From Arthrobacter sp. M2012083 (GTDB taxonomy: Bacteria; Actinomycetota; Actinomycetes; Actinomycetales; Micrococcaceae): a DNA stretch of 64,000 bases. This document shows, in pieces, positions 19,047 through 28,069 of this stretch. The DNA lies in contig NZ_AKKK01000006.1 in NCBI RefSeq assembly GCF_000281065.1, positions 186,001-250,000 on the forward strand. The letters are read 5' to 3'. Position 1 is the stretch's first letter. Each line of letters opens with the position of its first letter. Under the pieces are notes generated by a model. It was not told the DNA's origin. It saw nothing but the letters and a program-made list of their open reading frames with translations, and did no database searches. The position numbers and the translations under genes were made by a program.

Positions 19047-19714
19047 TTAAGCTTGTTGCCTGCGATATGGCCGGAACCACCATCGACGAACATGGCGACG
19101 TTTACGTAGCCCTTGCCCGCTGCGTTGAAGAAACCGGGGTGACCACCACGGCAGGGGCTGTGCAGGAGTGGATGGGTGCGGACAAAGTTGAGGCTATTAC
19201 GGCGCTGATTGAAGCCGGGGGAGGGGTGGCCACGCAGGAAGTAGTGGCTGCCTCCTTCAAGCGCTTCAAGGAATTGCTCGTGGAGTTCTACGACGCCAAC
19301 CCCCCGGTTGCGCTCGAAGGCGTAGAAGACGCGTTCCGCGAACTCCGCCGCCAAGGCATCAAAGTGGCCCTGACTACCGGCTTCTCACGCGACGTCGCCG
19401 AGCCTCTCCTGGAACGGCTGGGCTGGAGCGTCGACGACGATAACCTGCTGGACGCCGTCGTATGCTCCGACGAAGTAGCCGCTGGCAGGCCGGCACCGCA
19501 CATGATTCACCGGGCCATGGAACTGACGGGTGTGCAGGATGTCCGCGCAGTCATCGCGGCGGGCGATACCGTGAACGACCTCGCCGCAGCTAACAACGCG
19601 GGCGTCACCGCCGTGGGTGTCCTCACCGGCAAGCTGGACCGCGACGCTTTGGCCGCGCACCCGCACCACCACATTCTGGAGGGCGTGAAGGACATTCCGG
19701 CGCTGCTGTCCTAG
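19043..19714 (+). CDS. PhnX-like HAD hydrolase (TIGR03351-type)
   Basis: This 223-residue HAD enzyme resembles phosphonoacetaldehyde hydrolase. The nucleophile motif is CDMAGTTIDEHG, with Asp8 and the Ala-Gly-Thr that distinguishes phosphonatases from ordinary HAD phosphatases. EWMGADKVEAITAL aligns with the cap segment MGLLKIDHVRAL of Bacillus PhnX, so Lys48 matches the Schiff-base lysine. The third motif is AAGDTVNDLAAANNAG. It would hydrolyse the C-P bond of phosphonoacetaldehyde or a close analogue. No PhnW transaminase is nearby; the two FAD oxidases could supply the aldehyde. It overlaps the GntR gene by four bases. Confidence 0.88.
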   Translation: MIKLVACDMAGTTIDEHGDVYVALARCVEETGVTTTAGAVQEWMGADKVEAITALIEAGGGVATQEVVAASFKRFKELLVEFYDANPPVALEGVEDAFRELRRQGIKVALTTGFSRDVAEPLLERLGWSVDDDNLLDAVVCSDEVAAGRPAPHMIHRAMELTGVQDVRAVIAAGDTVNDLAAANNAGVTAVGVLTGKLDRDALAAHPHHHILEGVKDIPALLS

Positions 19715-19777
19715 CAACCCGCCGGGTGGCGTATGCCGTGTTGGCGGGAGGCCTGCAGGCATGGAAGATTGGAACCC

Positions 19778-20218
19778 GTGAAATTCCTTCACCCGTCTCC
19801 CAAGTCCTCTGCCCGCGGCGTCACCATCCTGCGAGTGGTGTTCGGTGCGCTCCTCATGGTGCACGGCTTCCAGAAGTTCATGGCCGGGCATGCTGCATTC
19901 GCCGCGTCGGTTGCCGCCATGGGAGTGCAGAAGCCGGAGATCGTGGCGTGGCTGGTGATCGCCGGCGAACTGGGCCTTGGCCTGCTCTTGGTACTCGGCG
20001 CCCTGACCCGGGTGGCTGGATTCCTGGCTGCGATCATGTTCGCGGGGATCTGGTTCGTGACCGAAGCGGGCAAACCCCTGCTCACGGACAAATCCGGCGT
20101 CACCGCGGAGCTCCTGATTATCTACGTCGCGATCTCCATTGCGTTCGTCTTCCTTGGGCCCGGCGCGTTGTCCTTGGACCGCAAGCTGGCAAGGCAACCG
20201 GCCCGCCAAGGGCGTTAG
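19778..20218 (+). CDS. DoxX-family membrane protein
   Basis: This 146-residue protein has four predicted membrane helices and the DoxX-family opening VTILRVVFGALLMVHGFQKF, followed by a loop rich in Ala and the segment PEIVAWLVIAGELGLGLLLV. DoxX proteins form diverse small redox-associated or quinone-linked membrane complexes, and the function of most is unknown. The GTG at 19778 gives a normal length; the longer open frame upstream lacks hydrophobic character. It is 63 bases after the HAD gene in the same direction, so cotranscription is possible, but there is no functional reason to link them. Confidence 0.82.
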   Translation: MKFLHPSPKSSARGVTILRVVFGALLMVHGFQKFMAGHAAFAASVAAMGVQKPEIVAWLVIAGELGLGLLLVLGALTRVAGFLAAIMFAGIWFVTEAGKPLLTDKSGVTAELLIIYVAISIAFVFLGPGALSLDRKLARQPARQGR

Positions 20219-20296
20219 TACAGCTGAGTCAACCCACGACGGCGGCACGCGCCCAGCGAGCTGAGCCACCAGGCTGGATGGCGGCCTTGGTGGCGG

Positions 20297-21367
20297 TCAG
20301 CGCGCATCGTTGGGGTACCGAATACCCAACTGTGACCGCACCCCGTCGAAGAGGCGCATGACGTTAATAGAGTCTTCCAGAGGCATGACCGGGCTCTCGG
20401 TGAGGCCCTGCTGGATGCAGCGGTTCACCTCCCTGAGTTCGTAGGTGTAGCCGATGCCCACAACGTCAAAATGTTCGCGACGTGGCTCGTCCCAACCAAG
20501 ACGGATCATCAGCTCGCGGGGGTTGTTCACGGAGCCCACGGCCTGCAGGAACCCGAGCCCGCCGGCCACCGTTGCGGTCCGAGGTCCGTGCGCCATCAAT
20601 GACGATGTCAGTTGCGCCTGGGCACCCGTGTCGTAGCCGAGGGTCAGGGCGTTCTGGCTGTCCACGCCGTCATCGTTGAGGGTGCCGATCGCGGTGACCG
20701 ACTGCGGAAAGCCCAACGTTCCCAGTGCCCAGAGCAACGGGTAGACGGTGATGTCCAGCAGCGCTCCGCCGCCGTCGTTGAGGGCCCAGATCCGTGCGGC
20801 GGGATCGTAGGGTGCCGGGAATCCGAGGTCGGCGCTGACCCACTGGATCTGCCCCAGCTCACCGGAGGCCGCGATGGAAAATGCCCGCTGCATGCTGGGC
20901 AGGAAGCGGCTCCATACGGCTTCCATGAAGAACACCTTCTGTTCCCGGGCCAGCCTCACCAGCTCGCTGGCTTCGCGGGCGTTGATGGTGAGGGCCTTTT
21001 CGCACAGTACGTGCTTCCCTGCCCGCAAAGCGGCGGCTGCGATCTGGAAGTGCTGGGCATGCGGCGTAGCAACGTAGACCACGTCTACGGCGGGATCGTC
21101 GAACAAACGCTGGTAGCCGGGTACACGGTCGTCGTCCCCGTAGCCCTTGGTAAAGCCGAGCGTACGGGCGAAGGCATCCGCCGCAGCCTGGGTGCGGGAG
21201 CTCACGGCGTACAGCTCCGCATCATCAAGCAGCGCCAAGTCCTGGGAAACGCTGTTGGCGATGTTGCCTGTAGATACCACTCCCCATCGCAGGGGCCGCC
21301 CGGTGGCTGCCCGGGGATCCTGGTTGGTTTGGGTGGAAAGCCACGGCACGGCGATAGGAAGTGTCAT
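20297..21367 (-). CDS. Gfo/Idh/MocA-family oxidoreductase
   Basis: This 356-residue protein has an N-terminal NAD(P)-binding Rossmann fold (LRWGVVSTGNIANSVSQDL) and the catalytic-loop segment VLCEKALTINAREASELVRL, in which the family EKP appears as EKA. VFFMEAVWSRFLPSM is typical of the dihydrodiol/xylose dehydrogenase-like branch. Such enzymes oxidise or reduce sugars, inositols or related compounds using NAD(P). A GAGAGG ribosome binding site lies upstream of the ATG at 21367. It stands alone, convergent with DoxX and divergent from the exporter operon, so the substrate is not indicated. Confidence 0.88.
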   Translation of the reverse strand: MTLPIAVPWLSTQTNQDPRAATGRPLRWGVVSTGNIANSVSQDLALLDDAELYAVSSRTQAAADAFARTLGFTKGYGDDDRVPGYQRLFDDPAVDVVYVATPHAQHFQIAAAALRAGKHVLCEKALTINAREASELVRLAREQKVFFMEAVWSRFLPSMQRAFSIAASGELGQIQWVSADLGFPAPYDPAARIWALNDGGGALLDITVYPLLWALGTLGFPQSVTAIGTLNDDGVDSQNALTLGYDTGAQAQLTSSLMAHGPRTATVAGGLGFLQAVGSVNNPRELMIRLGWDEPRREHFDVVGIGYTYELREVNRCIQQGLTESPVMPLEDSINVMRLFDGVRSQLGIRYPNDAR

Positions 21368-21566
21368 GCCGTTTATCCTCTCATTCCGCAGTTATCAAGG
21401 ACGTGGTGCGCACACTTTTACGCCGCTCGCTGCCGTAACGACGCTCGCGACACGGTAAGCATTCTGTCAAGTCATACGAATGACCGGACCGACGATTTTC
21501 CTCGCCTAGGCTTAGGCCATCATCCCTCGCAGAGGTTCTGTGGGGAGTTACCGAAATGGAGCAGGG

Positions 21567-22661
21567 ATGGGTACTTTTCGGCGCGTCATTTTGCCGGTTG
21601 CCTGGCTGTTGGTTTTCGCGATTATTGCGGTGGCCCTGGTTAAGATCGCTTTTGTGGACGGCCTGGAATCGGCCGCTGCCGAACCCGCACCTTTGGCTCA
21701 GGTGGACATACCGGTAGTCCCGGCCACGCGAGCCACCGTCACCAACACCGTGGAAATCAAGGGCACCGTACAGAGCGACGCAGCCCAGACCGTCCGCAGC
21801 ACATCAGCGGGAAAAGTGGTCCAGGTCTTCGTTGAGCAAGGTGCCACCGTCGCCAAGGGCGAGGTCCTTTTCCAGGTCAAGGCTGAGCGCGCGGTCGCCG
21901 CCACCCAGACTTCTCAGGAGGGGCCGCAAACAGCTCCCAAGCCCGTGTACGACTACTTCGACATCCTCGCGCCGGGTGCCGGAACCCTGCAGCAGCTCAC
22001 AACCCTCATTGACCAGCAGGTGACCGTGGGCGAGTCCGTGGGCAAGATCGATCCCGGAACGTACACCGTGGCGGGATCCGTCACAGCCGCGCAACAGTAC
22101 CGCCTGCTGGGCAAACCCGGTCCTGCGGAGATCGCCTTGGTAGGTGGACCGGCGCCGTTCCAGTGCGCCGACGTGACGCTCAAGAACAACGCGTCCGACG
22201 ACGGCGGAGCGGCCTCGGGCGGGCTGGCCGCCACAGGCGGAGGTGCCGGCATGGGCGTCGGCGCAGCGATTGCCGGCCCCGGCGGAGGCAACCAACCGGA
22301 AGAGGGCGGCACTCCTACAGGAACGCTGAGCTGCCCGGTTCCTTCAGGCCAACAGGTCTTCGCAGGACTTGGCGCCACCATGACGGTCAGCGCCGGAGTT
22401 GCCCCCGACGTGGTGACTGTTCCACTGACCTCCGTGAAGGGCAGCGTGAAGGACGGGATCGTGTGGATCGCCGGCCCGGGAGGAACGGGTGCCGCTCCCG
22501 AGCAGCGCACTGTCCAGCTTGGGCTCAACGACGGCTCTGTGGTGGAAGTGACCTCCGGACTGACCGAAGGCGAACAGGTCCTGGAATTCGTTCCCGGGGC
22601 ACCGGCCGTTCACGATCCCCTGATGGGTCCGGGCCAAGCCGTCTACGGCCCGATGGGCTGA
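21567..22661 (+). CDS. HlyD/MacA-type membrane-fusion (adaptor) protein
   Basis: This 364-residue protein has one N-terminal membrane segment (WLLVFAIIAVALVKIAFV) and a periplasmic-adaptor-like body. A lipoyl-like hairpin reads VRSTSAGKVVQVFVEQGATV, and the C-terminal membrane-proximal domain ends TEGEQVLEFVPGAP. A Gly/Ala-rich insert lies near residues 218-260. The ATG at 21567 with GGAGCAGGG upstream is preferred over the earlier GTG. It is followed 14 bases later by an ABC ATPase and then a MacB-type permease, so it is part of a MacAB-like exporter. Gram-positive versions often move peptides or respond to cell-envelope stress; the cargo is unknown. Confidence 0.85.
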   Translation: MGTFRRVILPVAWLLVFAIIAVALVKIAFVDGLESAAAEPAPLAQVDIPVVPATRATVTNTVEIKGTVQSDAAQTVRSTSAGKVVQVFVEQGATVAKGEVLFQVKAERAVAATQTSQEGPQTAPKPVYDYFDILAPGAGTLQQLTTLIDQQVTVGESVGKIDPGTYTVAGSVTAAQQYRLLGKPGPAEIALVGGPAPFQCADVTLKNNASDDGGAASGGLAATGGGAGMGVGAAIAGPGGGNQPEEGGTPTGTLSCPVPSGQQVFAGLGATMTVSAGVAPDVVTVPLTSVKGSVKDGIVWIAGPGGTGAAPEQRTVQLGLNDGSVVEVTSGLTEGEQVLEFVPGAPAVHDPLMGPGQAVYGPMG

Positions 22662-22675
22662 GGGCAGCTAACGGC

Positions 22676-23404
22676 ATGGACGAATCACCTAAAGAAACCC
22701 TCGTCAGTCTCAGGGCAGTCACCCGATCCGTCAGGCTGCCCGACGACCAGCAGCTGAATATCCTCCGGGGCATTGACCTCGAGGTCCGCAGCGGAGACCA
22801 CACGGCCATCGTGGGCCGTTCCGGCTGTGGCAAGTCGACACTGCTCAATTTGCTTGGACTTTTGGACATTCCGACGTCGGGCGAGCTGGATTTCCTTGGC
22901 CAGCCGGCGGACCGGCTGGGCAACAACGCCCGCGCCAGGCTGCGGGGCTCCACGGTGGGCTTCGTTTTCCAGCAGTTCAACCTTTTGCCTGGCCGCAGTG
23001 CTTTGGACAACGTCATTACGCCGCTGTTCTACGCCAAAGGCAAGGAGTTCCGGCGACGTCGCGAGATTGCCATGGACATGCTGGACCGGGTTGGCCTGGC
23101 CTCCCGCGCCCAGACCATGCCCAACATGCTTTCGGGCGGCGAGCAGCAGCGCGTAGCCATCGCCCGTGCTTTGGTTCGCAGGCCGAGGCTGATCCTCGCC
23201 GATGAACCAACCGGTGCGCTGGACGTGGAAACCGGACAGTCCGTAATGGCCCTGCTGGATACCGTGGCCACGGAAACGGCCGCCGCGTTGGTGACCATCA
23301 CGCACGACACCAATGTGGCAGCCCTGGCCCGAGCCTGCTATCGCCTGGACTCCGGGGTGCTCAGCCCGCTGCCGGCGCCGGTTCCCGCCGGAGCCGGCGC
23401 ATGA
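22676..23404 (+). CDS. MacB/LolD-type ABC transporter ATPase
   Basis: This 242-residue ATPase carries Walker [10 protein letters not shown], signature [15 protein letters not shown] and Walker [13 protein letters not shown], with the SGEL...[19 protein letters not shown] region typical of the LolD/MacB exporter class. The ATG at 22676 lies 14 bases after the adaptor stop. Its stop overlaps the start of the permease (ATGA). It powers the adjacent FtsX-like permease. Confidence 0.92.
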   Translation: MDESPKETLVSLRAVTRSVRLPDDQQLNILRGIDLEVRSGDHTAIVGRSGCGKSTLLNLLGLLDIPTSGELDFLGQPADRLGNNARARLRGSTVGFVFQQFNLLPGRSALDNVITPLFYAKGKEFRRRREIAMDMLDRVGLASRAQTMPNMLSGGEQQRVAIARALVRRPRLILADEPTGALDVETGQSVMALLDTVATETAAALVTITHDTNVAALARACYRLDSGVLSPLPAPVPAGAGA

Positions 23405-24582
23405 CCGGCTTCATTTCCACGCTCGTTGAAGCATGGCAGGAACTCCGCATCAATAAGGTTCGCATTCTCCTGGCCCTGCTGGGTGTTGCCTTGTCCGTTG
23501 CGGCGTTGACCTCTGTGGTGGGCGTGGGAAGTTTGGCCCGGGAAGGCATGAAAGTTCAGTCCGAACGTAACGGCGGCCGGGTGGCTACGCTATCCCTGAA
23601 CGTCCAGGGGCCAACCATGCCGGACCCGGTAAAACTTGAGAAGGCCTACCAAGGTATTCAACAGCGCTACGGCATCACCACCTCCACGCACGTCAGCCAG
23701 ACCCAGGCCGGTTTTCAGTTTCCCCGCGGCGTGACAACCGTGAACGTGACCATTGTGGATGTCGGCTACGGCGTCATCCACCGGGTCCCGCTTCAGCAAG
23801 GAAGCTGGTTCGCTGCCGACGACGGCAAAAGGCTCGCACCCGCCGTCGTCGTCTCTGAATCCTTCTATAACCAAGCGGGCAGGCCCAACCTCACCACCCA
23901 TCCCACGGTGAGTATCCCCGGTGACCAGCCGGCAACGGCGGTGATGATCGGCGTCGTGCCTGATTCCTACCCGGACTCGCCGCCTTCCGCGTTCATTCTT
24001 GCCGAGGGTGCGGCCATGACCGGAATCAAGCCGCAGATGTCGGAGTTCAAAATCTGGGTTGGCGAGGCACAGGCGGGAGCCCTCACCGCAGCAATCTCCG
24101 CCGATCTCCAAGGCCAGTTCCCCGGCTACTACGCCCAGGCCAACCGCATGGACTATGCAGCATGGGGAGATCCCTTGGCCCCCGTCCAGCTGGTGGTGGG
24201 CGGCGTGGCCGGGCTGGTGCTCCTGCTCGGAGCCGTGGGGATGCTCAACATTTCGATGGTCACCGTGCGCTACCGGGTCCGTGAAATCGGCATCCGGCGC
24301 AGCTTCGGGGCAACGTCCGGGCGGATTTTCGTGGGCGTCATGATGGAATCCGTGGTGGCCACCGCAGTTGCCGGCCTGGCGGGCGTCATGCTGGCAGTCG
24401 CGGTGGTGAAGCACCCGTGGATCGAATCGAAGGTCGCGCCGGGACTCACCGAGTATCCGGCCTTCCCCTTTGACGCCGCGTTGATGGGCTTTGGTGCGGC
24501 TGTCCTCGTGGGCGCACTCGCCGGAGCCATCCCTGCGCTCGTTGCAGTGCGCGTCAAGGTCATCGACGCAATCCGGTTCTGA
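23401..24582 (+). CDS. MacB/FtsX-type ABC permease
   Basis: This 393-residue permease has the MacB layout: one membrane helix near the N-terminus (ILLALLGVALSVAALTSVVG), a large extracytoplasmic domain of about 220 residues, then three helices near the C-terminus (LVVGGVAGLVLLLGAVGMLN, VVATAVAGLAGVMLAVAVV, ALMGFGAAVLVGALAGAIPA). The segment VRYRVREIGIRRSFGATSGR is the usual cytoplasmic coupling region. It overlaps the ATPase gene by four bases. Its 3' end overlaps that of the opposing ATPase gene by 23 bases. The cargo is unknown. Confidence 0.9.
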   Translation: MTGFISTLVEAWQELRINKVRILLALLGVALSVAALTSVVGVGSLAREGMKVQSERNGGRVATLSLNVQGPTMPDPVKLEKAYQGIQQRYGITTSTHVSQTQAGFQFPRGVTTVNVTIVDVGYGVIHRVPLQQGSWFAADDGKRLAPAVVVSESFYNQAGRPNLTTHPTVSIPGDQPATAVMIGVVPDSYPDSPPSAFILAEGAAMTGIKPQMSEFKIWVGEAQAGALTAAISADLQGQFPGYYAQANRMDYAAWGDPLAPVQLVVGGVAGLVLLLGAVGMLNISMVTVRYRVREIGIRRSFGATSGRIFVGVMMESVVATAVAGLAGVMLAVAVVKHPWIESKVAPGLTEYPAFPFDAALMGFGAAVLVGALAGAIPALVAVRVKVIDAIRF

Positions 24583-25252
24583 CCTCCTCGGTGAGCCTGC
24601 CCTGCTGAAGACGGAAGCAGCGCCCGGTTTTCTGCGCCAGGCTGCGATCATGCGTGACCACCAGGATGGTGGTGTCGTGATCGCGGCTCAGGGAACTCAA
24701 CAGCTCGATGATGTGCTCGCCGGTTTGCTCATCCAAATTTCCGGTGGGCTCATCGGCGAGGATCAGCTTTGGCTCATTGGCCAGGGCCCGGGCAATCGCG
24801 ACGCGCTGCTGCTCGCCACCTGACAGCCGGTTGGTGCGGCGCGAGTGCTTCTCCGGATCCAACTGCACCTGCTCCAGCAGCTCCCTGGCCCGCTGCAGCC
24901 GTGCCGCTTTGCGCATGCCCGCGAACTCCATGGGCAGCATGACGTTGTCCACGGCACTGAGGTTGGGAATCAGGTTGAACTGCTGGAACACGAAGCCGAT
25001 GTCCCGGCGACGGTACTCGGTCAGCTTGCCGTCCGGCAATCCGGCCAGGCTGACGCCGTCCACGACGACGTCTCCCGAGGTGGGCTTGTCCAGCGCACCC
25101 AGGAGGGACAACAGCGTGCTTTTGCCGCTGCCGCTCTTGCCGACGATCGACGCCAGCGAGCCCTTGTCGAGCTCAAAGCTGACCCCGTTTACTGGCTTGA
25201 TGGTCCGATCACCGGACTTGAACTGACGGACCAGGTCCTTGACTACGATCAC
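24560..25252 (-). CDS. MacB/LolD-type ABC transporter ATPase (second exporter)
   Basis: This 230-residue ATPase has Walker A GKSGSGKST, signature [15 protein letters not shown] and Walker [15 protein letters not shown]. It lies two bases after the stop of the upstream permease gene, so both are cotranscribed. The last 23 bases overlap the end of the opposing permease gene, a tail-to-tail overlap that leaves no room for a terminator. It resembles the first exporter's ATPase but is not close enough by eye to be a recent duplicate. Confidence 0.92.
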   Translation of the reverse strand: MIVVKDLVRQFKSGDRTIKPVNGVSFELDKGSLASIVGKSGSGKSTLLSLLGALDKPTSGDVVVDGVSLAGLPDGKLTEYRRRDIGFVFQQFNLIPNLSAVDNVMLPMEFAGMRKAARLQRARELLEQVQLDPEKHSRRTNRLSGGEQQRVAIARALANEPKLILADEPTGNLDEQTGEHIIELLSSLSRDHDTTILVVTHDRSLAQKTGRCFRLQQGRLTEEVRTGLRR

Positions 25253-25254
25253 GG

Positions 25255-26709
25255 CTATTCTCCTCGGAGTACTTCGATGGGACGGATGCGGGCGGTCAGC
25301 AGTGCCGGTACCAGCGCACCGATGATGGCTACCGCGAAGACAGCGGTGATGCCTGCAGCGAGGACGCCGGGGGAGACGCTCGCCGTGACGGAGGTGAGCA
25401 GCTGCGACGCTCCGCCGAACGGGCCACCCTGGCCGCCGCCCATCCCACCGCCGGGCATCCCGCCACCCGGGACTGTGCCGTTGGGCATGGCCCCTGCAAG
25501 TCCGCCGCCGCGCTGGGTGGTGGTGGCCGCCGTCGTGGTGGTGTTTGAACTGATGAGTGCCGACGCGATGCCGCCGCTGGCCAATGAAGCGATCACAGCG
25601 CCCACAACACTGCCCAAGGCAACCAGGACCAACGACTCGAGGACGAACTGCAGGCCGATAGTGCGGTTCCGGGCACCGATGGCCTTCAGGACGCCGATTT
25701 CGCGGCGGCGCTCGCGGACCAGCATGACCATGATGAGCATGATGATGATTCCAGCGGTGGCCAGGGCGGCTATGAAGGCGATCATCGAGATGTTCTTGAC
25801 GCTGTCCAGTGAGCTGACAGCGGTTTCGAGGTTGCGCTGGCCTTGGGTGACGTCGGCCTTGTCGGTGCCGAGTGCGTCCTGAACGGCAGTTTTGGTGCTG
25901 TCCACGTTCTCCAGGCTGTTGACCGTGACGATCATGGTGGACAGCTCATCCGGGGTCTCCGCCAACGTCTGCGCTTCAGGAAGCGTGACGTAGACGGCGT
26001 TGTTCCCGAAGGCGGTGCCGGCGTCGAAGATTCCCGTTATGGTGAAGGTCTTGTCCTGGATGGTGAACGTGGAGCCTACGGTCAGGCCATTCTTCTCAGC
26101 CAAGGACGTGCCCACCAGAGCCTTCGCCTCGGATGACGTGTAGTCGCCCAGACCTGTGCCGCTGGTGATCTCCAGGGCCTTGCCGGTGCTGTCTACCTCG
26201 GCGCCGATGCCCGTAGCGGTGATCGGCAGGGTGCGCGCGGGCAGGGTAGTTGTTCCGCTCGCGTTGTTGCGGTTTCCCAGCGTGCCGGCGTCGACGGCGG
26301 CCGTCAGGTTGGTGCTGACTGTCGCCTGCTGCCCGCCGGGACCGAAGCCGCCGCCCGGGCCGGCCTGCTGGGTGGTGGCTGCGTCGGTGCTCCCCGTCGT
26401 GGTGGTCGTCTGGAGGCGCAGTGCTTTGGTGCCAACTACTGACGTCACGTTGGCGACCGACGCCGTAGTCTCAGCCTCCGCCGTCGTGAGGGGTTCGCCG
26501 CCGCCTTCGAAACCTTGGCCACCCGCCGGATTCACCGTCAAGGTGGTGCCAACTGAGGCGTTGAGCTCCTGGACTTTGGCACCCACGGCCTGATTGGCCA
26601 CGAGCATGGCCAACGCCAGGCCAATGGCTACGGCCAGCACGGCGACAACCGCCGCCGTTCTGATTTTGTTGCGGAAGGCATTGCCTACGCTTCGGGCAAG
26701 GACGCTCAC
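25255..26709 (-). CDS. FtsX/MacB-type permease with Gly-rich insert
   Basis: This 484-residue permease has an N-terminal helix (TAAVVAVLAVAIGLALAMLV), a long extracytoplasmic part, and three C-terminal helices with the coupling segment RERRREIGVLKAIGARNRTI. Between the second and third of these helices lies a low-complexity Gly/Met/Pro-rich insert of about 40 residues (for example PGGGMPGGGMGGGQGGPFGG), and another Gly/Gln-rich run sits earlier in the outer domain. The start is the GTG at 26709, preceded by AGAGGAG. The gene lacks a partner adaptor, unlike the opposing exporter. Homologues are common in Arthrobacter, with unknown cargo. Confidence 0.88.
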   Translation of the reverse strand: MSVLARSVGNAFRNKIRTAAVVAVLAVAIGLALAMLVANQAVGAKVQELNASVGTTLTVNPAGGQGFEGGGEPLTTAEAETTASVANVTSVVGTKALRLQTTTTTGSTDAATTQQAGPGGGFGPGGQQATVSTNLTAAVDAGTLGNRNNASGTTTLPARTLPITATGIGAEVDSTGKALEITSGTGLGDYTSSEAKALVGTSLAEKNGLTVGSTFTIQDKTFTITGIFDAGTAFGNNAVYVTLPEAQTLAETPDELSTMIVTVNSLENVDSTKTAVQDALGTDKADVTQGQRNLETAVSSLDSVKNISMIAFIAALATAGIIIMLIMVMLVRERRREIGVLKAIGARNRTIGLQFVLESLVLVALGSVVGAVIASLASGGIASALISSNTTTTAATTTQRGGGLAGAMPNGTVPGGGMPGGGMGGGQGGPFGGASQLLTSVTASVSPGVLAAGITAVFAVAIIGALVPALLTARIRPIEVLRGE

Positions 26710-26849
26710 GTTTCTCCTCTTGACCTGCAAGTTCGTGGGGCCCACTGGACGTGGGCTGCAGATCCAAGACTCGTGAGTGCTGCTGTGCGGAAAGCCTGCC
26801 GAAGCTATGCGTGGGCTGTGAAAGTACTCGTGCCCCGTTTGAGGGCAAG

Positions 26850-26890
26850 AGAAAGCCCCGGCCCGCCGAATTGGCGGACCGGGGCTTTCT
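26850..26890 (-). terminator. terminator after the sugar-binding protein gene
   Basis: AGAAAGCCCCGG at 26850-26861 pairs with CCGGGGCTTTCT at 26879-26890, with further pairing inside (CCGCC/GGCGG). Read leftwards it ends GGGGCTTTCTCTT, a fair T-rich tail. It lies 29 bases past the stop of the ChvE-like gene and should end the importer operon. Confidence 0.85.
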
Positions 26891-26918
26891 GCTGTTAAGC
26901 GGTGTTACTTGTGACCAC

Positions 26919-28016
26919 TTACTTGGTGATCGGGCCGAGTACCGGATCGTCAACGTAAGCCGTCTTGACGTTCTCTGCCGTAACGATCTGCGGAGGCAGG
27001 AGGAATGCCGGGACGGTCTTGACGCCGTTCTTGTAGGAATCCTTGTCGTTGATCTCCAGTTCCTTGCCGGCCTGGAGGTCCTTCACCATGGTGATGGCGT
27101 GCTCAACGAGCTTGCGGGTGTCCTTGTTGATCGTGGAGTACTGCTCGCCTGCCATGATCGACTTGACGGACTCAACTTCGGAGTCCTGGCCGGTCACGAC
27201 GGGGAGCGGCTTGCCGGCGGCCTTGACTGACGTCAGGACTGCGCGGGCCAGGGTGTCGTTCGGGGAGAGGACGCCGTCCAGGGAAGCGGTGCCGTAGCTG
27301 CCGGTGAGCAGCGTGTCAGCGCGACGCTGGGCGTTCTCTGCCTTCCAACCCTGGGTAACAGCCTGCTCGAACGAGGTCTGGCCGGAGACAACCTTGAGGG
27401 TGCCGTCGTCGATCTTCGGCTTCAGGACGCTCATGGCGCCGTCAAAGAAGACCTTCGCGTTGGCATCGTCGGGGGAACCGGCAAAGAGCTCAATGTTGTA
27501 CGGGCCGGAAGGCTTTTTGGCCTTCATGCCGTCCAACAGCGCCTGGCCCTGGAGTTCGCCAACCTTGAAGTTGTCGTAGGCCACGTAGTAGTCCACGTTC
27601 TCGGTGTTGAGAAGCAGGCGGTCGTAGGCGATGACTGTGGCGCCGGAGTCCTTGGCCTGCTTGAGCTGCGTACCCAGCTGGGCGCCGTCGATGGCTCCCA
27701 CGATGATCACCTTGGCACCCTTGGTGACCATGGCGCTGATCTGGTTCTGCTGCTCGGACACGCCGCCGTTGGCGAACTGGACGTCGGGCTTGAACCCGGC
27801 GCTGCTGAGGCCATCGTTGAACAGCTTCTCCGCGAGGACCCAGTTTTCACTGGTCTTCTGCGGAAGTGCGACGCCGATCATTGAGTCCTTGGGGAACGCT
27901 TCCCCGCCTGCTGTGCTGCTGCTTGAGCCGCTGTCAGTGCGGCCGCAGGCTGTCAGCGCCAGTGCCGCGATGGCAGCGACTGCTGCTGCCTTTCCTGCTT
28001 TACCAAACATTCGCAT
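26919..28016 (-). CDS. chvE: ChvE-like monosaccharide-binding lipoprotein
   Basis: This protein of about 365 residues has a lipoprotein signal peptide ending in the lipobox ALTAC and a periplasmic-binding-protein type 1 body (SMIGVALPQKTSENWVLAEK, VIIVGAIDGAQLGTQLKQAK, PLPVVTGQDSEVESVKSIMA). The partners gguA and gguB identify it as the binding component of the multiple-monosaccharide (ChvE-GguAB) importer, which handles aldoses such as galactose, arabinose or xylose in known cases. The ATG at 28016 is chosen; a GTG at 28028 and an ATG at 28010 are alternatives. It is the last gene of the leftward operon and is followed by a terminator. Confidence 0.88.
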   Translation of the reverse strand: MRMFGKAGKAAAVAAIAALALTACGRTDSGSSSSTAGGEAFPKDSMIGVALPQKTSENWVLAEKLFNDGLSSAGFKPDVQFANGGVSEQQNQISAMVTKGAKVIIVGAIDGAQLGTQLKQAKDSGATVIAYDRLLLNTENVDYYVAYDNFKVGELQGQALLDGMKAKKPSGPYNIELFAGSPDDANAKVFFDGAMSVLKPKIDDGTLKVVSGQTSFEQAVTQGWKAENAQRRADTLLTGSYGTASLDGVLSPNDTLARAVLTSVKAAGKPLPVVTGQDSEVESVKSIMAGEQYSTINKDTRKLVEHAITMVKDLQAGKELEINDKDSYKNGVKTVPAFLLPPQIVTAENVKTAYVDDPVLGPITK

Positions 28017-28069
28017 ATCTTGGTTCACTTTCTGTGTGGGTGGGGTGGAGCGTGTCTGCGGGAAACCGG

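Noticed and set aside
13060..19714. C-P lyase pathway
   Set aside because: No phnG-M genes are present; the PhnX-like hydrolase and oxidases indicate a hydrolytic route instead.
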